DNA of 64,000 nucleotides from Propionibacteriaceae bacterium ZF39 (GTDB lineage: Bacteria > Actinomycetota > Actinomycetes > Propionibacteriales > Propionibacteriaceae): the NCBI GenBank assembly GCA_039565995.1, contig CP154795.1, forward strand, positions 1-64,000. The letters are read 5' to 3'. The position numbers and the translations under genes are program-made. This document shows positions 8,199-16,318 of this stretch, in pieces. Each line of letters opens with the position of its first letter. Positions within the stretch are counted from its first letter, which is position 1. The notes beneath the pieces were generated by a model that saw only the letters and a program-made list of their open reading frames with translations, was not told where the DNA came from and searched no databases.

Positions 8199-9014
8199 GT
8201 GATGTGGCTGGAGTTCGATTCACTGGTGAACGCGCGGGACGTGGGGGGTACGCCGACCACGGACGGAGACGAGATCCGCGCCGGGCGGCTGCTGCGCAGC
8301 GACAACCTGCAGGATCTCACCGCGGGCGATATCGAGCGGCTGCTCGGGCTGCAGGTGACCGATGTCATCGACCTGCGCTCGTTCTATGAGCTGCATCACG
8401 AGGGTCCCGGACCGCTGACCGGACACCCGGCCGTGGCGATCCATCACCACTCGTTCATCCCGGAGAAGTTCGACCGGGCCGATGTGAACGACATCGAGGA
8501 TGTCCTGCCCGACAACGAGGAGCCGGCCGACGAGCTCCCCGGGGACGCGTTGCCGTTCAAGGACAAGAAGCCGACGATCAAGGTCGACGATGCGTTCGCC
8601 TCGACCTACCTGTCCTTCCTCAACGAGCGCCCCGAGTCGGTGGTCGCCGCACTGCGCGCGATTGCGTACGCCCGGGGTGCGGCTCTGGTGCACTGCGCCG
8701 CGGGCAAGGACCGGACGGGCACGGCCGTGGCCCTTTCGCTGGTGCTGGCCGGCGCGGACCCGGTGGCGGTCGTCGACGACTATGCGGCGTCGAGCGAACG
8801 GATGCAGGCGATCATCGATCGGCTCATCGGCTCGGAGACCTATCGCGAGAACCTGGCGGGCCGGCCGCTGTCGTCCCATATGACCCGGCCGGAGACGATG
8901 CAGGCGTTCCTGGAGTACGCGCGGTCGGAGCACGGTAGTGTCGAAGCCATGCTCAAGCGCATGGGGTGGACGGACGCCGACACCGGGGCGATGTGGGCGA
9001 AGCTCCGCCGCTGA
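8199..9014 (+). CDS. Tyrosine-protein phosphatase (Y_phosphatase3 family)
   Basis: A 271-aa phosphatase. The catalytic P-loop H-C-A-A-G-K-D-R-T-G is at residues 165-174, with Cys166 as nucleophile. The N-terminal segment FDSLVNARDVGG and the RLLRSDNLQDLT stretch are characteristic of the PtpB-like family, which includes dual-specificity and phosphoinositide phosphatases. The product is cytosolic as encoded: I see no signal peptide or membrane helix. Start is GTG 8199 or ATG 8202, immediately after a -10 box, so the mRNA is likely leaderless. The substrate cannot be told from sequence. Confidence 0.9.
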   Translation: MMWLEFDSLVNARDVGGTPTTDGDEIRAGRLLRSDNLQDLTAGDIERLLGLQVTDVIDLRSFYELHHEGPGPLTGHPAVAIHHHSFIPEKFDRADVNDIEDVLPDNEEPADELPGDALPFKDKKPTIKVDDAFASTYLSFLNERPESVVAALRAIAYARGAALVHCAAGKDRTGTAVALSLVLAGADPVAVVDDYAASSERMQAIIDRLIGSETYRENLAGRPLSSHMTRPETMQAFLEYARSEHGSVEAMLKRMGWTDADTGAMWAKLRR

Positions 9015-9077
9015 CGCTGCGGACGGTCCCGGCCCGAACCCGGAGTAACCTGAGCCCAGCAACACGAAGGGGGTTCG

Positions 9078-10421
9078 GTGGCAACGACCTGTCCCAACTG
9101 CCGTGCTCCCGTCCCCGATGATGCGCGGGCGTGCCCGGCCTGCGGGCTGGCCCACAACCAACCGGTCTTCGAGTCGGACGGCACGTTCGTCGGGACCCGG
9201 TTCGCAGGCCCCGAGAGCCAATCCCAGGTCATGACCACGCTGCCGCCCAGTCGGCCGACTCCGCCCACGCTGTCGGGGAAAGTAGTCGGACTGGTGGTCG
9301 GTATCTTCGTGCTTGCTGTCGTGCTCGGCGTGGTCGTGGCGATGCTGGTGCGACCGGGTGCCGACCCGCAGGGCCCGGATGGCCCGGTGCCGCCGGGTCC
9401 CACCCCGACCGTGGAACCGTTGCCCGCAGACCCGTCCGAGTCGGCCGATCCGTTGCCGGAGGGGCCGTTCGGGGAGGTCAGTGTGCGCGTGGCGACCGGA
9501 GCCCATCGCATGGTGGCGACCACGTGCACGGGCACCGGCATCGGCACCGCCTATCAGTTCGGCACCGAGGGCCTGCTCGTGACCGCCGCCCGAGCCGTGT
9601 CGGGAGCGCGCGTGATCACGCTGCTCAGTGGTGACCGGATCATCACGGCCGAGGTGGCCAAGATCGACAGCACGGCCGGGCTGGCGATCCTGCGCCCCAC
9701 GACTCCCCTGGGTGGCCATACGTTCGTGTTGGGCACGCGGCAGTTGACGTCCGGTGACCGGGTGGCCGCCCTCGGCTGGACGACCGAGGCGCAGCAACCC
9801 GCCCGCGGCAAACCCCGCACCGTCGTCGGGTCGATCACGGAGGTGGGGGTCACCGTCGAATCCGCCGATGGGAAGCATCGGGTGGCGCGCATGACGGGGG
9901 CGTACGATCCGGGGCTGCTCGGCTCACCAGTTGTCGGTGAGGACGGGCACCTGGTCGGCATGATCGTGCAGGGGCCGGCCGATCAGGCTGAACTGCTGGT
10001 CGCCGGTCTCGACCAGATCGCCGATCCTTTGCTGGGTCCCACCGGTCAGCCGCCGATGCTCGAGGCCTGCGTCAGTTCCTCCGGTCCCGGCGTGGTGACG
10101 ACCGTCGGCGGCACGGCCGCGCCCACCGCGCGTACCCAACTGGGTCAGTGGTTCGGCGCCGTCAACAGCGGGGAATGGGATCGCGCGCGGGGTACGCTCG
10201 CGCCCCCATTGCAGGAGGAGTGGACGAAGGAACGGCTCGCGGAGGAGTACGCCGGAACGTACGCCTTCGGCATCGTCACCGCAGCCGAGGGGGCCAGCAC
10301 GAAGGCCACCTGGGTCCAGCTCGATTCGGACGCCCGGACCTGTCACCGGGTCGTCGCGACCTTCAGCCTGGATCAGGGGCGCATCGTCCGGATCCAGCCG
10401 CAGGGGGCCTCGGCCTGCTAG
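9078..10421 (+). CDS. Membrane-anchored zinc-ribbon protein with degenerate trypsin-like domain
   Basis: A 447-aa protein: an N-terminal zinc ribbon (Cys5, Cys8, Cys19, Cys22), one transmembrane helix at about 69-91, a Pro-rich spacer to about 130, then a trypsin/HtrA-like domain outside the membrane. All three catalytic positions are changed. The His of TNAHVV is Arg172 (VTAARAV), the Asp of DLAVL is Gly201 (GLAIL), and the Ser of GNSGGPV is Leu281 (GLLGSPV). It is therefore probably a binding or scaffolding protein, not a protease. The last 100 residues look like a small accessory domain with two Cys. Start GTG 9078 is preceded by GAAGGGGG; a TAACCT -10 lies at 9046-9051. Confidence 0.82.
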   Translation: MATTCPNCRAPVPDDARACPACGLAHNQPVFESDGTFVGTRFAGPESQSQVMTTLPPSRPTPPTLSGKVVGLVVGIFVLAVVLGVVVAMLVRPGADPQGPDGPVPPGPTPTVEPLPADPSESADPLPEGPFGEVSVRVATGAHRMVATTCTGTGIGTAYQFGTEGLLVTAARAVSGARVITLLSGDRIITAEVAKIDSTAGLAILRPTTPLGGHTFVLGTRQLTSGDRVAALGWTTEAQQPARGKPRTVVGSITEVGVTVESADGKHRVARMTGAYDPGLLGSPVVGEDGHLVGMIVQGPADQAELLVAGLDQIADPLLGPTGQPPMLEACVSSSGPGVVTTVGGTAAPTARTQLGQWFGAVNSGEWDRARGTLAPPLQEEWTKERLAEEYAGTYAFGIVTAAEGASTKATWVQLDSDARTCHRVVATFSLDQGRIVRIQPQGASAC

Positions 10422-11464
10422 ACGAAAATGATCTGGTCGAAGGTCGCGATGGTGTTGCGCACATCGACCGGAAGCTCGTCGCCGACATTGGGCGGATCGA
10501 CCTTCGCCGGCAGCATGACCAGCGACGACTGCATGTGGGGCGGCTCGGCGAACCAGCGCTTCTCACCCAGGATCGTGTAGGGCGACAAGGCCCGGCCCGC
10601 GGCCTCCAGCGCACCTGTCGCGAAGGACACCGCCCGTGACTTGAGGGTCTTGGCGGAGGTCGGGGCCTCGAGGCCGATGCCGTTGGCGGTGCCGCCGGAC
10701 ACGACGACGACATAGCCATCGGCTGCGGCCGGGCGCTGCCAATAGCCCACCCGCTGACCGCGTTTGATCGGATGCACATCGAGCACGGTGGCGGTCGTCT
10801 TCAGGGCTCCGGGCTCACCGAGCCACAGGGTCGTGCCCATCCGGAGACGGGCCTTGCCCTCACCGAGCCGGGCGGCCATCGCGAGATAGTCGGCGGTCGG
10901 CAGGTGAGAGAACCACAGTGGGGCATCGAAGACGGCGAGCGCGGCCCGGCCCAGCTTGTCGGCCTCGACGCGGTTGTTGTTGTCGCCCCGCATGGGCAGG
11001 TGGATGGTCCAGCCTTCGATGGCCAGGAAGTCCTTCCACATGTCGATCGCCTGCAGGTCTTCCACCGGGAGGCCGTGGCGGCGCATCGAGGTGAGCACCT
11101 CGACCAGGACGCGCGGCCTGTCACCGCCGAGGTTGGCGAGGATCTCGAGATCGGTGAGGCGGGAAGCGGTCACGATGACGCGCGGGTCGCGGGCCTGCTC
11201 CACGGCGTGGGGGTCGTTCGGCTCCCAGGGCAGGAGGATGACGATGTCGCCGTCGAAATATTCCTTCACCTCGGCGGCCTCGGCCGGTGTCCCCACCGCC
11301 AGGGTCCGCAGGCCGAGCCGCGTGGTCTCATCGGCGAGTTGCCGGAGCCCGAAGCCGTAGCCGTTGCCCTTGGCCACCGGAACGATGCCCGGCACGCGTT
11401 CGGCCAACGCGCGGAGATGGTCATGCCAGCGAGTGGTGTCGATCGTCAGAGTCAGCCCTGTCAC
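10418..11464 (-). CDS. Alanine-racemase-like PLP enzyme
   Basis: A 348-aa protein with the alanine racemase N-terminal fold. The PLP lysine lies in VPVAKGNGYGFG (Lys32), and the barrel-end motif LRMGTTLWLG is present near residue 218. The C-terminal part diverges from true Alr enzymes, so substrate and even racemase activity are uncertain. In other actinobacteria, homologues sit beside femX-type peptidoglycan transferases. Here the FemX gene is 3.5 kb away on the same strand, separated by the exonuclease and sigma genes. A cell-wall amino-acid role is therefore inferred. Start GTG 11464 follows a TAGCCT -10 box by 6 nt. Its stop codon shares the tetramer CTAG (10418-10421) with the convergent gene. 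Confidence 0.8.
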   Translation of the reverse strand: MTGLTLTIDTTRWHDHLRALAERVPGIVPVAKGNGYGFGLRQLADETTRLGLRTLAVGTPAEAAEVKEYFDGDIVILLPWEPNDPHAVEQARDPRVIVTASRLTDLEILANLGGDRPRVLVEVLTSMRRHGLPVEDLQAIDMWKDFLAIEGWTIHLPMRGDNNNRVEADKLGRAALAVFDAPLWFSHLPTADYLAMAARLGEGKARLRMGTTLWLGEPGALKTTATVLDVHPIKRGQRVGYWQRPAAADGYVVVVSGGTANGIGLEAPTSAKTLKSRAVSFATGALEAAGRALSPYTILGEKRWFAEPPHMQSSLVMLPAKVDPPNVGDELPVDVRNTIATFDQIIFV

Positions 11465-11470
11465 GTCTTC

Positions 11471-11476
11471 AGGCTA
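11471..11476 (-). promoter_or_regulatory. -10 box, leaderless promoter of racemase-like gene
   Basis: TAGCCT on the minus strand, 6 nt before GTG 11464, with no ribosome binding site. Confidence 0.5.
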
Positions 11477-11554
11477 TCCGTCCGCCCCCGTCGACGACCC
11501 GGGGCCACGCGAAACCCGACCCTGGGATCTCCCCAAGGATTCACGTGGTGACGA

Positions 11555-12574
11555 TCAGAACAGTGTCTCCTGGAGGACGGGTTCCTTCCTGGGCAGCGGT
11601 GGGAACCGACGCACGAACTGCCGGGTCGGCTGCCACGACGGATCGGAGTCAGCCGGCTGCGGAGTGCTCGGGTCCTCACCGCAGAGGACGGAGAGGGCGG
11701 TGCGGGTGCCGAGTTCGTACGCCCGGAAGCCCTGCCGGATCGGGTCGGCGGACAGCGGGATGCAGGTCTCGAGCACCTCGGTGTCGACGGTCACGTCGGG
11801 ACGGGGTGTCATCACCCGGCGGTTGAACTCCCAGCGCTCGCGGGCCTCATCGGTGGAGAGTCGGGCGGTGATGGCGGGCCCGGCACACGCGCGGCAGCGT
11901 TCCCCGCCCGCGTCGAGATCGTCGAACAGCGCTTGTCCACTGCCGAACTCGGCCAGCAACCGGGCACCCACGACCTTGCCGATCCCGCGGATCCCCGGGA
12001 GGTTGTCGGAGGGGTCGCCCCGCAGCGCCGCGAGGTCGCGATATTGCTGCGGAGTCACCCCGGTCAGGAGCTTCAGCCGCTCCGGGGTCAGCATGGGCGA
12101 GGCGCCCACTCCGCCGTTGATCAGGCGGAGCACCCGCGTCGTGTTGTCGATGAGGGCGAAGGCATCGCGGTCGGAGGTGGCCAGCACGCTCTGCTAGCCC
12201 GCCGCGGTCGCCGCCCGGGACGCGGCGGCCAGGACATCGTCGGCCTCCAGCCCGATCGGGATGACGACGGGGAGGCCCATCCGGGTGAGCAATTCGGCGG
12301 CGTCGGCGAGCTGATCGACCAGGGTGTCGGGCTTGTCGGGCCGCTGGGCCTTGTAGTCGGGCCAGCGTTCGCGCCGGATCGAGGCCTCCGGATCATCGAA
12401 GCCGATCACGATCGCATCGGCACAGGACCGGTCGGCTGCGGCCACGAGCTGCTCGAGCAGTCCGCGAACCGCCCACCCCGCCCGGCCGTTCGGCGTGCGA
12501 TAGCCCGTGCGCGCGCCGGCATGGAAACTGCGGTGGAGCACCGAGTTCCCGTCCAGGGCGAGCAGCGTTTTCAT
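11555..12574 (-). pseudogene. 5'-3' exonuclease interrupted by an in-frame amber codon
   Basis: This reads as one gene of the PolA-type 5'-3' exonuclease family. The N-terminal half (12197-12574) carries LLALDGNSVLHRSF, GFDDPEASIRRERWPDYKAQ and GLEADDVLAAASRAA. The C-terminal half (11555-12193) continues in the same frame with ATSDRDAFALI and the helix-hairpin-helix GDPSDNLPGIRGIGKVVGA. A single TAG at 12194-12196 separates them, at a place where relatives usually have Trp (AAG-stop-QSVLATSD), so TGG to TAG is the simplest change. No frameshift is needed. A GTG at 12187 could restart translation, but that product lacks the first metal-binding Asp residues. It could be a real nonsense mutation, readthrough or a sequencing error. 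An upstream in-frame Met at 12586 is an alternative start. Confidence 0.85.
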
Positions 12575-12648
12575 CGCAGACAGCATCCCATGCGCGGCTG
12601 ACAGGACCGGCCGGTCGCTCAACTTCCGCGTGTTGGCGCGGGTGCGCT

Positions 12649-12717
12649 CCCAATTGTCACTGCATATGAGGTTGAGAGGGATAATTCAGTTGATCTTGGT
12701 TGGTGGGGACAATTGGG
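12649..12717. repeat. 69-bp palindromic element, copy 1
   Basis: Bounded by CCCAATTGTC (12649-12658) and its complement GACAATTGGG (12708-12717). It shares the core GGATAAT and TTGATCTTGGT with copy 2 at 25225-25293, at the same offsets and identical total length. The left inner arm is degenerate here. The element overlaps the 3' end of the anti-sigma gene and supplies its last codons and stop. Confidence 0.85.
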
Positions 12718-13033
12718 CGGGCTCTGCCACATGACCGCAGGTGCAGTCGGCGCATTGGCAGTCGGTGCACTCACACGCCTCGCCGCGATGGCAGCCACAG
12801 ATATGTGCCTCGGTGAGGCCGATGAGTCGGCGGGTGAGGTCGGGGGCACCGGAATCTGCACCCGTGAGCCGATCCGACAACCCGGCGAGCCGGGCGTACC
12901 AATCGGCGCAGTCCAGACACACCGCCAGGTGGTGGGTCAGCTCGTCGGCTCCGATCCCGGGGTCCTCGCCGTCCAGGCGTGCCGATAGCGCCGGACGCCA
13001 CAGTTCCGGTTCGGGGCAGCGCACCTCGCTCAT
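12686..13033 (-). CDS. Zinc-finger anti-sigma factor with Cys-rich tail
   Basis: A 115-aa protein. A zf-HC2 type motif is present: H-x3-C-x2-C (His35, Cys39, Cys42), as in ZAS anti-sigma factors, followed by a short helix. The tail carries eight Cys in 21 residues (79, 81, 87, 89, 92, 94, 97, 99) in CxC and CxxC spacing, like a small metallothionein or a metal/redox sensor. It is divergent from an ECF sigma gene 39 bp away, so it most likely binds that sigma factor. The last ten residues (AQLSPPTKIN) are encoded inside the 69-bp palindromic repeat, so the original C-terminus may have been replaced. Start ATG 13033 has a leaderless-type promoter. Confidence 0.8.
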   Translation of the reverse strand: MSEVRCPEPELWRPALSARLDGEDPGIGADELTHHLAVCLDCADWYARLAGLSDRLTGADSGAPDLTRRLIGLTEAHICGCHRGEACECTDCQCADCTCGHVAEPAQLSPPTKIN

Positions 13034-13040
13034 GTGGCCG

Positions 13041-13046
13041 AGCCTA
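13041..13046 (-). promoter_or_regulatory. -10 box, leaderless promoter of anti-sigma gene
   Basis: TAGGCT on the minus strand, 7 nt before ATG 13033. It is back to back with an identical hexamer for the sigma gene at 13061-13066. Confidence 0.55.
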
Positions 13047-13060
13047 ACTGCCGGCGCCGC

Positions 13061-13066
13061 TAGGCT
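13061..13066 (+). promoter_or_regulatory. -10 box, leaderless promoter of ECF sigma gene
   Basis: TAGGCT, 6 nt before GTG 13073, without a ribosome binding site. Confidence 0.55.
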
Positions 13067-13072
13067 GACGCC

Positions 13073-13642
13073 GTGTCTTCCCGTCCCACCGACCGCGCAG
13101 TCGCCGATGCCAGGGCCACGGCCCATGCGCTCGCGGCCCGCGCGGGTGACCGGGGGGCGCTGGGGGAGTTCATCCGGATGACCCAGGCGGATGTCCGGAG
13201 GTTCCTGGCCCATCTGGCCGGTGAGGATGCGGCCGATGACCTGACCCAGGAGACCTATCTCCGTGCGATGGATGCGTTGCCGGGCTTTCGGGGCGAATCG
13301 CCCGTCCGGTCCTGGTTGCTCACGATCGCGCGCCGGACCGCTGCGGATCGGGTGCGGCGCGAGGTCGGCCGGCCGACCATGGTGTCGACCGAGCGGGCGC
13401 AGGATCTCCGCGTCCCCGGCCCCCATCGCCGCGTGGAGATCGAGACGATGCTCGCCTCGCTGGATCCGGCCAAACGGGAGGCGCTGGTGCTGACGCAGGT
13501 GTGCGGATTCTCGTACGCCGAGGCGGCGGACATCGTCGGTGTCGCGGTGGGCACGATCCGGTCCCGCGTCGCCCGCGCTCGGGCCGATCTCGTCGCCGAA
13601 TGGTCCGACACCGTTCAGGCGCTGGGGCGCCTGACGGGCTGA
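13073..13642 (+). CDS. ECF RNA polymerase sigma factor, SigC-like
   Basis: A 189-aa sigma factor with only regions 2 and 4. Region 2 spans DDLTQETYLRAMDALPGFRG and WLLTIARRTAADRVRR (about 58-100). Region 4 spans LVLTQVCGFSYAEAADIVGV and GTIRSRVARARADL (about 140-175). The order and wording resemble the SigC group of mycobacteria and relatives. The divergent neighbour is a zinc-finger anti-sigma protein, suggesting a sigma/anti-sigma switch controlled by metal or redox state. Both genes have the same TAGGCT -10 box, so the pair may be under common control. The target regulon is not visible from this window. Confidence 0.9.
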   Translation: MSSRPTDRAVADARATAHALAARAGDRGALGEFIRMTQADVRRFLAHLAGEDAADDLTQETYLRAMDALPGFRGESPVRSWLLTIARRTAADRVRREVGRPTMVSTERAQDLRVPGPHRRVEIETMLASLDPAKREALVLTQVCGFSYAEAADIVGVAVGTIRSRVARARADLVAEWSDTVQALGRLTG

Positions 13643-13663
13643 GTGGCCCGGAGCCGACTGCAG

Positions 13664-14401
13664 TCAGGCAACCCGGGCCAGGCGCACGTTCACGGGCCAG
13701 CGGGCCCGGCGTACGCGATCAGGATCGCCCCACAACTCCGCCATCTCCTCGCCGAATCGGTCGAGCAGATCCTCCCGGACGGCTTCGCGTGCGCGACGGG
13801 TCGCCGACCACGTGGATACATAGCCCAGGAGATCGGGAAGAGTGAAGTCGCGCCGGATCTCCAGTGGCGGCACCGGCAGCTCGTCGAACGGAAACTCGAG
13901 GGTTCGATAGCCCGCGTCGACATGCTGTCGTTCGGCGGGCCAATAGGCCCCGACCTCCTCGGAGTAGAACCGCTGGAACCGTTCGTCCACCGCGCTGTCG
14001 AGCTGTTGCCGACCATAGGACACCAGCGCCAGCGCCCCACTGGGCACCAGCACCCGCCGCACTTCGGCATAGAACCGGGGGAGGTCGAACCAGTGCGCCG
14101 CCTGGGCCGCGGTGACCAGATCGACGGATCGGTCCGCAACCGGTAGTCGTTCCGCCGGTGCCATCCGATAGGTGACCCGTTCGTGCGGGATCGCATGGGC
14201 CAGCTGGGAGGCACTCGGATCCAACCCCAGCACCGCATCGAATTCCCCGGCCAGGGCCACCGTCAGCTGACCTTTGCCACAGCCGACGTCGGCGGCCAGG
14301 GTACGCCCCGGTGCCGCGTCGGCCAGCAGCGCGATCAGTTCGGGTGGATAGGTCGGCCGGAACTCGGCGTACGCCGCCCCACCAGCATCGAACCAGTTCA
14401 T
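13664..14401 (-). CDS. Class I SAM-dependent methyltransferase
   Basis: A 245-aa methyltransferase. Motif I is AADVGCGKGQLT (about residues 36-47), the acidic end of strand 2 is VLGLDPS, and the later motif DLVTAAQAAHWFD resembles the Methyltransf_11 subgroup. The substrate is unknown. It starts at ATG 14401 (MNWFDAGG), which is the usual short N-terminus for this group. It is the last gene of a minus-strand set femX, hydrolase, methyltransferase, with 22 bp to the hydrolase stop, so cotranscription is likely. Confidence 0.88.
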   Translation of the reverse strand: MNWFDAGGAAYAEFRPTYPPELIALLADAAPGRTLAADVGCGKGQLTVALAGEFDAVLGLDPSASQLAHAIPHERVTYRMAPAERLPVADRSVDLVTAAQAAHWFDLPRFYAEVRRVLVPSGALALVSYGRQQLDSAVDERFQRFYSEEVGAYWPAERQHVDAGYRTLEFPFDELPVPPLEIRRDFTLPDLLGYVSTWSATRRAREAVREDLLDRFGEEMAELWGDPDRVRRARWPVNVRLARVA

Positions 14402-14423
14402 CTCGGAGTCCCAGGGCGGACTG

Positions 14424-14978
14424 TCACGACAGATGCGCGACGATCCGGTCGACGGTGAGTTCGGTGAGTTCACGGTCGTATTCGCGCTGGGTGCGCTCGG
14501 TGAACAGGTGCCCCTCGCCCGGGGTCACGAAGTGTTCGAACATCGCCCCGGACCCCTCGACCGCCAGGCGGAACGGCGGCACGTCCTCGTCGTCCACCCA
14601 GGGATCGTCGGCGTACTGATGCAACTGCACGTCCACACCGCACCAGAGCTTCTCCGGTGGCAGGGGGTCGAGGCTGCCGATGAGGGCGACGAGGCGTACG
14701 CCCGGGCGGGCCAGCCGCTGCGCGAACGAGGCGCCGAGCGAAAACCCGATCAGCACGGCTCCGTCGACATCCGCCTCGGCCACGCGGGCGAGCAGCTCGC
14801 GATAGCCGACCTCATCGCGATGGGCGACGCCGTCGGCCACATTGTCGAAACTCCGTCCGGCATAGAAATCGGGCGTGGTCACCTCACACCCCTCGGCCCG
14901 CAGCAGGTCGGCGAACTCCAGCACACCCTCGGTCAGCCCGAACGCGGAATGGAGACACACCACCTTGCAGCCGGTCAT
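14424..14978 (-). CDS. Dienelactone-hydrolase-family alpha/beta hydrolase
   Basis: A 184-aa small alpha/beta hydrolase. Early strand KVVCLHSAFG, nucleophile elbow VLIGFSLGASFA (Ser at about residue 98 where classical dienelactone hydrolases have Cys), and the catalytic His in TPGEGHLF near the C-terminus. Substrate unknown. The start ATG 14978 is 2 nt past the femX stop (14981-14983), so translation is probably coupled to femX. Longer upstream starts would overlap femX heavily. Confidence 0.82.
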   Translation of the reverse strand: MTGCKVVCLHSAFGLTEGVLEFADLLRAEGCEVTTPDFYAGRSFDNVADGVAHRDEVGYRELLARVAEADVDGAVLIGFSLGASFAQRLARPGVRLVALIGSLDPLPPEKLWCGVDVQLHQYADDPWVDDEDVPPFRLAVEGSGAMFEHFVTPGEGHLFTERTQREYDRELTELTVDRIVAHLS

Positions 14979-14980
14979 GA

Positions 14981-16240
14981 TCAGTGCCCGGTCCGAATGG
15001 CCCTGCTGAGCGTCCGCACCGCCCCGACGGGCTTGCGGGTCAGGCGGAGGGCGCGGCGCAGCAGACCGACGGGGTTGCGGGCCACCGACTTGGCCTGGGC
15101 GACGATCGCACCGCGGTTCATATAGGTGTCGAACGCCAGATAGAGCGGCCGATTGATCGGCAGGTCCCATTCGCCGGGGTATTCGACGGCCCGGCCGCCG
15201 GTGCCGACCTTGAACTGGATCAGCCCGAGATGGGGATCGTCGTCGGCGACGGACTCGGTGATGCCGCGCAGGTCATAGACGGTCGCCCCGGCGGCGAGCG
15301 CGTCGGAGATCATCTGCCACTGGATCGCATTCGAGCCGCGCACATCGCGCTTGGCTGCGGTGGAGGCGCCATAGGAATACCAGGTGTGCTCGCCGACCCG
15401 GACCCACGTCGTGGCGGCGACCACGTCGCCCTCGTGCTCGGCCAGATACAGCCGGATGCGATCGGGGTCCTCGCCGCGCAGGGCATCCCACATGGTCTCG
15501 AAATATTCGAGCGGCCGCGGGGTGAAGTTGTCGCGCTCGGCGGTCTCCAGATAGACGGTGTGGAACGCCGGCAGATCGCCACGCGTGCCCTTGCGGACCA
15601 CGACCCCGGCCTTGGTCGCCTTCTTGATGTTGCGGCGCCAGAGCTGGTTCATCCCCTTGAGGACCTCGTCGGGAGTCTTCGCGCGCCCATCCGCGTGCGT
15701 CAGCGGCAGCCAGAAGTTGAATCGCGGCTGACCGGCCGCGAACCCTTCGCCCTCGGGCTTGGGCGGATGCCAGCCCAGCGAGCGCAGGGCGTTGTGGAGC
15801 CGGGTCGCGATGGGGTTGATCTCGTCGGGCTCGACCTCGGACAGGGTCCGGATCTCCGGGTCGGAGATGGCTGCCTTGATCGTGTCGGCGTCCCACGCGC
15901 GGGCCAGGAAAGCCGGCCCGATGCGTACGCCGAAGGCACCCCGCTCCTTCACATGCTCCACAAGGGGAGTGAGGAACTCGCGGGCATCGACTTTGCCCCA
16001 GTCGGTGACGGGCCCTTCCGGAAGGTACGCCAGATAGCGCTGCACCTTCGGAACCTGCCGATAGAGCACCAGGCCGGCGCCGATCATGTGGTTGTCGGAG
16101 TCGAACCAACCGAGTGATTCGGATTCCCATTCGGACTTCACCGTGCCCCATGCCGGCGTCTGCAGGAAGGACGCCGACGCCTGGGAGCGGATGAACTCCA
16201 GGTGCCTGCTGGCCGGGATGATGCGTACCGAGATCGTCAC
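14981..16240 (-). CDS. femX: FemABX peptidoglycan bridge aminoacyltransferase
   Basis: A 419-aa protein of the FemX/MurM family, which add amino acids from aminoacyl-tRNA to lipid II to build the interpeptide bridge. Two GNAT-like halves are recognisable: SASFLQTPAWGTVKSEWESE near the start, and the second-half segments NQLWRRNIKKATKAGV, YLETAERDNFTPRPLEYFE, SYGASTAAKRDVRGSNAIQW and GLIQFKVGTGG. Start GTG 16240 is chosen over GTG 16267 because TACGTT lies 7 nt upstream of it, matching the window's leaderless pattern. It heads a three-gene operon. An alanine-racemase-like gene, commonly adjacent in relatives, lies 3.5 kb downstream. Confidence 0.9.
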   Translation of the reverse strand: MTISVRIIPASRHLEFIRSQASASFLQTPAWGTVKSEWESESLGWFDSDNHMIGAGLVLYRQVPKVQRYLAYLPEGPVTDWGKVDAREFLTPLVEHVKERGAFGVRIGPAFLARAWDADTIKAAISDPEIRTLSEVEPDEINPIATRLHNALRSLGWHPPKPEGEGFAAGQPRFNFWLPLTHADGRAKTPDEVLKGMNQLWRRNIKKATKAGVVVRKGTRGDLPAFHTVYLETAERDNFTPRPLEYFETMWDALRGEDPDRIRLYLAEHEGDVVAATTWVRVGEHTWYSYGASTAAKRDVRGSNAIQWQMISDALAAGATVYDLRGITESVADDDPHLGLIQFKVGTGGRAVEYPGEWDLPINRPLYLAFDTYMNRGAIVAQAKSVARNPVGLLRRALRLTRKPVGAVRTLSRAIRTGH

Positions 16241-16247
16241 AGGCCCC

Positions 16248-16253
16248 AACGTA
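16248..16253 (-). promoter_or_regulatory. -10 box, leaderless promoter of femX
   Basis: TACGTT on the minus strand, 7 nt before GTG 16240. Confidence 0.45.
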
Positions 16254-16318
16254 CCGTCCCCGGCCACACGCCACGAGGAGCGTGTGCCGGGGACGACGGT
16301 CAGAAGCGGTCGCGAGGA

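Noticed and set aside
12194-12196. Frameshift as the cause of the split exonuclease
   Set aside because: Both halves are in the same frame, so only the TAG needs explaining.
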